DNA of 5,445 nt from Gammaproteobacteria bacterium. GTDB lineage: Bacteria > Pseudomonadota > Gammaproteobacteria > Steroidobacterales > Steroidobacteraceae. The translations under genes were made by a program, and so were the position numbers. The stretch spans positions 1-5,445 of the forward strand of contig JADLDF010000185.1 in the NCBI GenBank assembly GCA_020846815.1, given 5' to 3'. The notes beneath the pieces were generated by a model. It had not been told where the DNA came from. It did not search any database and saw only the letters and a list, made by a program, of their open reading frames with translations. Below are positions 1 to 4,909 of this stretch, one piece after another. Within the stretch, counting starts at the first letter, position 1. Every line of letters begins with the position of its first letter.

Positions 1-93
1 GAGCTTCAGGAGCTTCTCGACCACCTCGGGCACCGTGGCCACGCGCTTCTCGCCCGCGAAGGTCTCTCGGGGCACTCCGATCGTCAGGGACAT
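1..93 (-). CDS. pntA: NAD(P) transhydrogenase alpha subunit, N-terminus (partial)
   Basis: Reading the minus strand from the ATG at 93-91 gives 31 codons beginning MSLTIGVPRETFAGEKRVAT, and the frame is still open at the window edge. The pattern GVPRE followed by EKRVA, a VP and VVEKLLKL is the hallmark start of the PntA/alanine dehydrogenase family; the spacing and the EKLLKL helix fit PntA (proton-translocating transhydrogenase alpha subunit, NAD(H)-binding domain I) better than alanine dehydrogenase. The family passes hydride between NADH and NADP+ at the inner membrane, coupled to proton movement. An AGAGGT ribosome binding site at 103-98 sits 4 nt before the ATG and supports the start. 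The gene runs leftwards, in the same direction as the kinase-like gene upstream but 326 nt away, so it probably has its own promoter. Whether it is the full-length or the split (alpha part 1) form cannot be told from this fragment. Confidence 0.8.
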   Translation of the reverse strand, partial: MSLTIGVPRETFAGEKRVATVPEVVEKLLKL

Positions 94-419
94 CGCTACC
101 TCTTCGATGGGCCGCCCGGGAGTCGATGGGCTGCCGGGGGTCGAACGGGCGCCGGCACCCTCGGCGGCGGCGCGAAGCCGCGAATACTACCCCAACCCCC
201 CGGAGGCCAGCACCGTGGAAGCTACAAGGGTCCACGCCGAGCCGCGCCAAGGCGTGCCAAGCCATGCCACGCCGCCGCGCCAAGCCGCGCGGCAGCCGAC
301 TCACCCCGGGCCGCAGCGGCCAGCGCAAAGCGCGCGGGCCGGCCAAAGTCGTCGATCAGCGGCGCAACCGGCCATCGCGGCCGCAGGACCACGGCGCGCA
401 GCCACTCATATCGGGAAGG
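94..419. other. Non-coding stretch upstream of pntA
   Basis: This stretch is very GC-rich and I find no convincing gene in it. It must hold the pntA leader and probably its promoter. The only AT-leaning patch is around 181-192, where the minus strand reads TAGTAT (189-184), a possible -10 element, but no acceptable -35 element lies 16-18 nt upstream. The right half (241-284) carries a short repeat/dyad cluster listed separately. The minus-strand frame of the kinase-like gene stays open after its TGA for a further 65 codons down to a TAG at 224-222. I treat that as chance in high-GC DNA, with the alternative given under findings. Confidence 0.5.
241..284. repeat. Direct repeats flanking an imperfect dyad
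   Basis: The 11-mer GCCGCGCCAAG occurs at 241-251 and again at 274-284, exactly 33 nt apart, with a related GCGTGCCAAG at 252-261. Between the two copies, 251-273 is an imperfect 23-bp dyad: GGCGTG at 251-256 pairs with CACGCC at 268-273, and 9 of 11 positions are complementary overall. It lies between the end of the kinase-like gene and pntA, so it could be an operator, a transcript hairpin or simply compositional repetition. No T-tract follows it on either strand, which argues against a classical intrinsic terminator. Confidence 0.4.
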
Positions 420-1163
420 TCAGGACCCTGCGAGCAGCAGGGCGGCCAGGAACACCCCGCCCGCGATGGCCGCCAGCGGCAGCGAATGCTCGCGGCGGTC
501 CAGCCATTTGCGGGCGCGGTAGCGCCAGTGCCGGCCGACTGCGGCGACCGGGCGCTTGGCCTGCCAGCGCGCGAGCTCGGCGTCGAATTCGGACACGGCG
601 CCGTAGCGGGTATGAGGCCCCGCCGCCATGGCGCAGCGGGCGATCTCGGCGAGCTCGCGGCGATAGGGACTATGCGTGGCGCGCTGTGCATGCGCAGCCT
701 GCTCGCCGAGCGCTCCTGGCGAGCGCTCGGTCACGAACCACCAGAGCAAGGCGCCCAGGGCATGGACCTGGTCGGTCTCGATGACCGTGACGGCGTCAGG
801 CCCGGTGCCGGCGGCAGCGATGCCGGCGACCCGCCCGACGCGCAGCCGCGGGCTGAGGAATGCAGGGTCGACGACCACGGCGCCGGCATCCGCCAGCGGC
901 GTCGGCTTACCCTCGGACGTGACCCACAAGCTCCTGGGACTCAGCTGCGCACCAGGACAGTTCCGGGTGACGGCGCGCGGGTCTTGCTGCTGCCGGACCA
1001 TGGTGCAGATCTCGCGCAGCAGCGCCACGCGCTCCCGCATGGTCAGGCAGCGCTCGGCGACGAAGCGCTCGAGGCTGCGCCCACCGATCGCCGGCAGACC
1101 GGAAAACGCGACGCTGCGCGTGCTCGCCCGAATGGATGGCTTGCGCATCGGGATGACTGCCAA
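420..1163 (-). CDS. Kinase-like protein lacking the N-lobe (probable pseudokinase) with C-terminal membrane helix
   Basis: The product is 247 aa from a TTG at 1163-1161, which has GAGGAG (1179-1174) 10 nt upstream; the in-frame ATG at 1148-1146 (242 aa) is the alternative and lacks a clear site. The sequence follows the C-lobe of bacterial Pkn-type Ser/Thr kinases. GRSLERFVAERCLTMRERV (about residues 29-47) fits the post-hinge helix. SLWVTSEGKPTPLADAG (about 78-94) fits the NILVTxDGxxKLxDFG segment. ETDQVHALGALLWWFVTERSP (about 129-149) fits the TDVYSLGxLLYELLTGxxP helix. RYGAVSEFDAEL and HWRYRARKWL (about 186-221) match the end of these kinase domains. A hydrophobic helix at about 229-246 ends the protein. 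The HRDLKPSN loop reads GAQLSPRS, so catalytic Asp, Lys and Asn are absent; DFG is DAG; the APE-like Glu is Arg. The glycine-rich N-lobe is missing and cannot lie upstream, because rhaI is there. The protein is predicted to be non-catalytic, tail-anchored and cytoplasm-facing, or a gene remnant. The TPR part usual in this family is absent. Confidence 0.6.
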   Translation of the reverse strand: MAVIPMRKPSIRASTRSVAFSGLPAIGGRSLERFVAERCLTMRERVALLREICTMVRQQQDPRAVTRNCPGAQLSPRSLWVTSEGKPTPLADAGAVVVDPAFLSPRLRVGRVAGIAAAGTGPDAVTVIETDQVHALGALLWWFVTERSPGALGEQAAHAQRATHSPYRRELAEIARCAMAAGPHTRYGAVSEFDAELARWQAKRPVAAVGRHWRYRARKWLDRREHSLPLAAIAGGVFLAALLLAGS

Positions 1164-1173
1164 TTCGCGACCG

Positions 1174-1187
1174 CTCCTCAGTACTGA
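1174..1187 (-). promoter_or_regulatory. Ribosome binding site and palindrome before kinase-like gene
   Basis: GAGGAG on the minus strand (1179-1174) is the best Shine-Dalgarno match near this gene and decides for the TTG start at 1163. It partly overlaps the perfect 10-bp palindrome TCAGTACTGA (1178-1187). A protein bound at the palindrome, or pairing within it, would compete with ribosome access, but a 10-bp palindrome can also occur by chance. Confidence 0.4.
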
Positions 1188-1284
1188 AAAGGCGCGGAAC
1201 GCTACAGCAATGGCTCGATGTTCGCACGCTTCTTTTGTAGACCGGGGACCATCAGCCTGCCAGCCGTCGCTATCCCTCACTGCT
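1188..1284. other. Intergenic leader of the kinase-like gene
   Basis: No gene is seen between the rhaI 3' hairpins and the kinase-like gene. On the minus strand the AT-leaning patch TCTACAAAAGAAG (1240-1228) contains TACAAA, a fair -10 match, but no good -35 element stands at the right distance. A separate promoter for the kinase-like gene is possible but not demonstrated. Confidence 0.3.
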
Positions 1285-1328
1285 GTCGCCGATGTGCGAC
1301 GCCAGTGAGTCGCCGCTCGGGCGACTCA
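1285..1328 (-). terminator. Two hairpins at the 3' end of rhaI
   Basis: TGAGTCGCC (1306-1314) and GGCGACTCA (1320-1328) form a perfect 9-bp stem with a 5-nt loop, and its arm includes the rhaI stop codon (1328-1326). A second, weaker hairpin follows in the direction of transcription: GTCGC (1285-1289) with GCGAC (1296-1300), loop 6 nt. No U-tract follows either one on the minus strand. They are better read as a 3'-end stabilising or Rho-assisted termination structure than as a textbook intrinsic terminator. Confidence 0.45.
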
Positions 1329-2624
1329 GACGATGCCGGCGCGTCCGGTGGCCGCCTGCGGGCGGCCGCGGGCGCAGCGGGCGCGATAGCCCACTTCGCG
1401 ATACAGCGCGATGGGATCGATCGCGCCGCCGGCCTCGGCTCGCGCCATGGCGAGCAGCGGGCCGACGTCGGTTTCATAGGCGGCCTTGAGCGTGCGATGG
1501 GCCATCAGCGCGTCGTTGGCTTCCTGATGACTCGCGAGCGCCGCGCGATCGACCAGGCAGGCACGCGCGAAGCTGCCGGCCAGGTGCATCGCGCTCGACA
1601 TCAGGCTCTCGATCGGGTCGGTGACGTTGTGCGACTGGTCGATCATGTAGGCCGGCCGCACCCAGGACGGATCCGCCCGCTCGCGCGCCACCAGCTCGTC
1701 GAAGACCAGGAACAGCTGGAATGGATTGATCGATCCGGAATCGAGGTCGTCGTCGCCGTATTTGCTGTCGTTGAAATGGAAGCCGCCGAGCCGCCCGGCG
1801 GCGGCGAGCCGCGCGACGATCATCTCGATGTTCACGGTCGGGGCGTGGTGACCGAGGTCGACGAGACATTTGGCCTTGGGCCCGAGCTGCATGGCCGCGA
1901 GCAGGCTCGAGCCCCAGTCCTGGATGACCGTGGCGTAGAACGCGGGCTCGTAGATCTTGTGCTCGAGATAGAGATGCCAGTCGGGCGGCAGCGCAGCATA
2001 GATGCGGCTCGCACTGTCGACGTAGCGCTCGAAGGCGCGGGTCGCGTCCTGCTGGCCCGGGAAGTTCGCGCCGTCGCCGATCCACAGGGTCAGCGCCCGC
2101 GAGCCGAGCCGGCGTCCGGCGGCGATGACGTCGAGGTTGTGCGCGATCGCCTGATCGCGCGTCTCGCGGCTGGTGTGCGTCAGGCTGCCGAATTTGTACG
2201 AGAGCTTCTGGCCCGGCCGGTCCTGGAAGGTGTTCGAATTGACGGCATCGAAACCGAGGCCCGCGGCGCCGACCGCGCGCTTGAGCCCGTCCAGATCGTC
2301 GGTCCAGTCCCAGGGAAAGTGCAGCGACACGCTCGGCGTGACGCGGGTCAGCTGCTGGATCACGGCGCAGTCCTCGATCTTCTCGAAGACGTTGCGCGGC
2401 TCGCCCGCCATCGGATAGCGCGCGAAGCGCGTGCCGCCGGTGCCCACCGCCCAGCTCGGCAGCGCGACCGCGAACGCAGTCACCTGGCGCTCGAGCGCCT
2501 CGATGTCGAGGCCGCGCCGCCGCAGCCGCAGGCCGAGCTCGTCGTAGTCGCGTTGCAGGTCCGCCCGCTTGCCCTGGTTGCCGGCCTCGATCAGCGCCGG
2601 ATCGATCGGTAGCGTGTGCTCCAC
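1326..2624 (-). CDS. rhaI: L-rhamnose isomerase, Pseudomonas stutzeri/rhizobial RhaI type
   Basis: The 432-aa product interconverts L-rhamnose and L-rhamnulose in the cytoplasm, the first step of phosphorylative rhamnose catabolism; family members also act on other aldoses such as L-lyxose, L-mannose and D-allose. It is a TIM-barrel sugar isomerase needing divalent metal. Length matches the P. stutzeri enzyme (430 aa), and every metal ligand known there appears at a constant +2 offset: Glu221 (YLEHK), Asp256 and His259 (VDLGHHAP), His283 (GGFHFND), Asp291 and Asp293 (YGDDD) and Asp329 (MIDQSHN). An active enzyme is therefore expected. The start is the GTG at 2624-2622, because AGGAGG (2638-2633) lies 8 nt before it. 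An ATG at 2690 would add 22 residues overlapping the end of rhaD and has no such site. rhaD ends 34 nt upstream on the same strand, so the two are surely one transcript. A strong hairpin overlaps the stop codon. It is not the E. coli RhaA subtype. Confidence 0.95.
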   Translation of the reverse strand: MEHTLPIDPALIEAGNQGKRADLQRDYDELGLRLRRRGLDIEALERQVTAFAVALPSWAVGTGGTRFARYPMAGEPRNVFEKIEDCAVIQQLTRVTPSVSLHFPWDWTDDLDGLKRAVGAAGLGFDAVNSNTFQDRPGQKLSYKFGSLTHTSRETRDQAIAHNLDVIAAGRRLGSRALTLWIGDGANFPGQQDATRAFERYVDSASRIYAALPPDWHLYLEHKIYEPAFYATVIQDWGSSLLAAMQLGPKAKCLVDLGHHAPTVNIEMIVARLAAAGRLGGFHFNDSKYGDDDLDSGSINPFQLFLVFDELVARERADPSWVRPAYMIDQSHNVTDPIESLMSSAMHLAGSFARACLVDRAALASHQEANDALMAHRTLKAAYETDVGPLLAMARAEAGGAIDPIALYREVGYRARCARGRPQAATGRAGIV

Positions 2625-2632
2625 TGCAGTGC

Positions 2633-2638
2633 CCTCCT
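2633..2638 (-). promoter_or_regulatory. Ribosome binding site of rhaI
   Basis: The minus strand reads AGGAGG here, a full match to the anti-Shine-Dalgarno core, with an 8-nt spacer to the GTG at 2624. It lies in the 34-nt gap after the rhaD stop codon and fixes the rhaI start. It suggests efficient independent initiation within the rhaDI transcript. Confidence 0.85.
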
Positions 2639-2658
2639 GGACCAGGTCGCCGGAAACT

Positions 2659-4725
2659 TCAGCGCAGGAACGCCGCCGCATGTCCTGCATCGACGTTCAG
2701 CACGTTGCCGGTCGATTTCGCCGAAACGTCGCAGGCGAAGAACAGCACCGCGCGCGCGATGTCCTCGGGCAGCACCGGCAGCTTGAGCATGCTGCGCTGG
2801 GCATAGAAGGACTCCAGCTCGGCTTCGTCGATGCCGTAGGCCCGGGCGCGCTCGCGCCGCCATTGTCCGTCCCAGATGTTCGAGCCGCGCAGCACGGCAT
2901 CGGGGTTCACGCTGTTGACGCGGATGCCATGCGGCCCGCCCTCCAGCGCCAGACAGCGCGCCAGGTGCAGCTCGGCGGCCTTGGCCGAGGAATAGGCCGC
3001 GGCATTCGGCGACGCGGCGACGGCGTTCTTGCTGCCGACGAACACGATGGACCCGCCCAGCGGGCGCATGAACTCGAACGCGCTGCGGCTGACGAGGAAA
3101 TAGCCGGTCGCGAGCACGTCGAAGCTGCGCTGCCATTGCTCGAGCGAGGTCGACTCGATCGGCGCCGAGGTCGCGATGCCGGCGCTCGCGACCAGCACGT
3201 CGAGGCCGCCGTACTCCTGCGCGAGATATTCGAACGAAGCGCGCACCGAGGCTTCGTCGGCGACGTCGACGCGGGCCTGGCGCACCCGATCACCGCCGTG
3301 CCGCGCGCGGAACTCATCGCAGGTGCGCTGCAGGGCCTCGGTGTTGATGTCGGTCAGCAGCACGTTCGCGCCTTCGGCGAGCAGGGCCTCGCTGACTGCG
3401 CGGCCGATGCCACTCGCGGCACCGGTGACGTAGGCGATGCGGCCGGCGAGCTGGCGCGGCGGCGGCAGGCGGCGCAGCTTCGCCTCCTCCAGCGACCAGT
3501 ACTCGATCGCGAAGGCTTCGGCGGCGTCGAGACCGACGTACTGGTCGATGCTCGATGCGCCGCGCATGACGTTGATCGCGTTGAGGTAGTACTCGCCGGC
3601 GATCCGCGCCGTCGCCTTGTCGGCGGCGAAGGTGAGCATGCCGACCGAGGGCAGGAGGAACACGACCGGGTTCGGATCGCGGATCGGCGGGCTGTCGGCG
3701 CGCCGGTGGCGCTCGTAGTAGGCGCGATAGGCGGCCCGGTAATCGGCGAGTGCGGCTTCGAGCCGCGAGCCGCCCTCCGGCCCGTCGGCGTCGAAATCGA
3801 CGACCAGCGGGCGGATCTTGGTGCGCAGGAAATGATCCGGACAGGAGGTGCCGAGCGCTGCGAGCTCGCCGAGCCGCTGCGAGTCGACGAACTCGAGCAC
3901 TTCGGGCGCGTCGTTGAAATGCCCGACCTTGCGCAGCGGCTGGCCGATCGCGGCACGGATCCGCCGCATCAGGCGGCCGGCATGCTGCCGCCGCTGCGCG
4001 ACCGGCAGCGCCGTGCGGGCCGCGGCGCCGAAAGGCGCCGGCCGGCCGTGGCTCGCGATGTAGCGCGCGGCGCGGCCGATCATCTCGATGGTCGTGTCGT
4101 AGCACTCCTTCGAGCTCTCGCCCCAGGTGAACAGCCCATGCCCGGCGAGGATCAGCCCGCGCAGCCCCGGCGCCGCCGCTGCCGCCGTGCGCATCCGCAG
4201 CGCGAGGTCGAAACCGGGCCGCTGCCAGGGCACCCAGCCGAGCTCGCCGCCGAAGATCTCGCGCGTCAGCCGCTGCGAATCCCGCGCCGCCGCGACCGCG
4301 ATCACCGCATCGGGATGGGTGTGATCGACGTGCCGGTGCGGCAGGAAGGCATGCGCCGGCGTCTCGATGCTGGCCGCGCGCGGATTGAGGTTGTAGGCGC
4401 AGTGCGGCAGCAGCTCGGCCATCGCGTCCTGCTGTTCGATGCCCTGATAGATCGCTTCCAGGGCCAGCACCTTGTCGAGATGGACCGTGGCGAAACCGTC
4501 GAGCTGCATGCTGCCGAGATCGCCGCCGGAGCCTTTGATCCACATCACCGGCACCGACCGGCCGCTCAGGGGATCCGGCGCGCCGAGCTTGGCGGAGGTG
4601 TTGCCGCCGCCGAAGTTGGTCACTTTCAGATCGGAGCCGAGCAGGTTCGAGCGGTACAGCAGCAGCTGCGGCTCGTCCATGCCGGCCGCCCTGGAGCCGT
4701 CCCAGAGGTTTTCGGGAACCATCAT
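2659..4725 (-). CDS. rhaD: Bifunctional L-rhamnulose-1-phosphate aldolase/short-chain dehydrogenase
   Basis: The 688-aa product fuses two enzymes. The N-terminal class II aldolase half (about 1-400) splits L-rhamnulose-1-phosphate into dihydroxyacetone phosphate and L-lactaldehyde. It shows the phosphate-binding loop FGGGNTSAK (38-46), a His cluster HRHVDHTH (130-137) that supplies zinc ligands, and GHGLFTWG with a further zinc His at 196. The C-terminal SDR half (about 425-688) is expected to oxidise lactaldehyde to L-lactate with NAD+. It has the Rossmann motif TGAASGIG (434-441), a catalytic Ser at about 565 (FVGSK) and YSSAK (578-582) carrying the Tyr and Lys. The Asn of the classical SDR tetrad is not seen in DVLATGYF (about 536-543), where DVNxxG is usual; this may be a family trait. 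The architecture matches the rhizobial RhaD type. The start is the ATG at 4725-4723 (an adjacent ATG at 4722 is equivalent). Longer in-frame starts at 4788 and 4821 would run into the probable promoter and operator. The gene is first of rhaD-rhaI and divergent from a DeoR-type regulator. Confidence 0.92.
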   Translation of the reverse strand: MMVPENLWDGSRAAGMDEPQLLLYRSNLLGSDLKVTNFGGGNTSAKLGAPDPLSGRSVPVMWIKGSGGDLGSMQLDGFATVHLDKVLALEAIYQGIEQQDAMAELLPHCAYNLNPRAASIETPAHAFLPHRHVDHTHPDAVIAVAAARDSQRLTREIFGGELGWVPWQRPGFDLALRMRTAAAAAPGLRGLILAGHGLFTWGESSKECYDTTIEMIGRAARYIASHGRPAPFGAAARTALPVAQRRQHAGRLMRRIRAAIGQPLRKVGHFNDAPEVLEFVDSQRLGELAALGTSCPDHFLRTKIRPLVVDFDADGPEGGSRLEAALADYRAAYRAYYERHRRADSPPIRDPNPVVFLLPSVGMLTFAADKATARIAGEYYLNAINVMRGASSIDQYVGLDAAEAFAIEYWSLEEAKLRRLPPPRQLAGRIAYVTGAASGIGRAVSEALLAEGANVLLTDINTEALQRTCDEFRARHGGDRVRQARVDVADEASVRASFEYLAQEYGGLDVLVASAGIATSAPIESTSLEQWQRSFDVLATGYFLVSRSAFEFMRPLGGSIVFVGSKNAVAASPNAAAYSSAKAAELHLARCLALEGGPHGIRVNSVNPDAVLRGSNIWDGQWRRERARAYGIDEAELESFYAQRSMLKLPVLPEDIARAVLFFACDVSAKSTGNVLNVDAGHAAAFLR

Positions 4726-4792
4726 CTGTGCTGCCTGCCCTGCAATTCCATGTGCCTGCCGGGGGGTCGCTGCCACAGCCGGGTGCATGGAG

Positions 4793-4821
4793 ACCCTAGC
4801 AGCGAAAACGATCAAAAGCAA
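4793..4821 (-). promoter_or_regulatory. Candidate sigma-70 promoter for rhaDI
   Basis: On the minus strand TTGCTT (4821-4816) and TAGGGT (4798-4793) are separated by 17 nt, each matching about 3 of 6 consensus bases. Transcription would start near 4786, leaving a leader of roughly 60 nt before the ATG at 4725. The -35 element lies inside the phased repeat array, as expected if a repressor covers it. The match is weak. Confidence 0.35.
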
Positions 4822-4842
4822 TCATTTGTAGTCATCAACGGT
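4803..4842. promoter_or_regulatory. Operator-like array of four 10-bp-phased repeats
   Basis: Four consecutive decamers share a leading C, an A-rich start and a final T: CGAAAACGAT at 4803, CAAAAGCAAT at 4813, CATTTGTAGT at 4823 and CATCAACGGT at 4833. The first two agree best (A-tract plus CGAT/CAAT), the last two share CAT and a GT end. DeoR/GlpR-family repressors commonly bind short direct repeats spaced about one helical turn apart, and such a repressor is encoded next door. This is therefore the best candidate operator for rhaDI and for autoregulation. Confidence 0.45.
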
Positions 4843-4875
4843 AATGGCATGGTTGTCGAGCGCTCACGGCTTCGG

Positions 4876-4901
4876 GCAGGATCACCGTCCTGCGAGCAGG
4901 A
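4876..4901 (+). promoter_or_regulatory. Inverted repeat overlapping the regulator's ribosome binding site
   Basis: GCAGGA occurs at 4876-4881 and 4896-4901, with its complement TCCTGC at 4888-4893 between. The second GCAGGA is the likely Shine-Dalgarno element, 8 nt before the ATG at 4910. TCCTGC can pair with the upstream copy (6 bp, 6-nt loop), leaving the site free, or its first five bases with the downstream copy (5 bp, 4-nt loop), covering it. Both structures are small. Confidence 0.4.
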
Positions 4902-4909
4902 TTTCCGAT

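Larger units (their letters stand above)
4726..4909. promoter_or_regulatory. Divergent control region between rhaD and the regulator gene
   Basis: These 184 nt separate two divergent starts and contain the most AT-rich segment of the window (about 4801-4850). Inside are the phased repeat array (4803-4842), a weak minus-strand promoter (4821-4793), an 8-bp palindrome GAGCGCTC (4858-4865) and the inverted repeat before the regulator's ribosome binding site (4876-4901). One repressor bound here could control both directions. I could not assign a credible sigma-70 promoter for the regulator. Confidence 0.65.

Noticed and set aside
1..93. Alanine dehydrogenase as the identity of the left-edge gene
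   Set aside because: The N-termini are related, but GVPRET with EKRVATVPEVVEKLLKL resembles PntA more closely. With only 31 residues visible this is a preference, not proof.
184..189. TAGTAT on the minus strand as the -10 element of pntA
   Set aside because: No acceptable -35 hexamer lies 16-18 nt upstream, so it is not called.
126..1187. Plus-strand open frame across the pntA leader and the kinase-like gene
   Set aside because: No family resemblance; the minus-strand product shows ordered kinase C-lobe motifs, a membrane helix and a ribosome binding site, so this is a shadow.
1218..2612. A 464-codon plus-strand open frame opposite rhaI
   Set aside because: It mirrors the rhaI codons, has no plausible ribosome binding site, and its composition is typical of an antisense shadow, whereas rhaI has every metal ligand.
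2625..2690. Longer RhaI start at the ATG at 2690
   Set aside because: It would overlap the end of rhaD, lacks a ribosome binding site, and adds 22 residues beyond the family length; the GTG at 2624 has AGGAGG 8 nt upstream.
4726..4821. Signal-peptide-like N-terminal extension of RhaD from the ATG at 4821
   Set aside because: The 32 extra residues look hydrophobic and Ala-rich, but RhaD is a cytoplasmic enzyme; this DNA overlaps the probable promoter and phased repeats, and the homology-bearing region begins at MMVPENLW.
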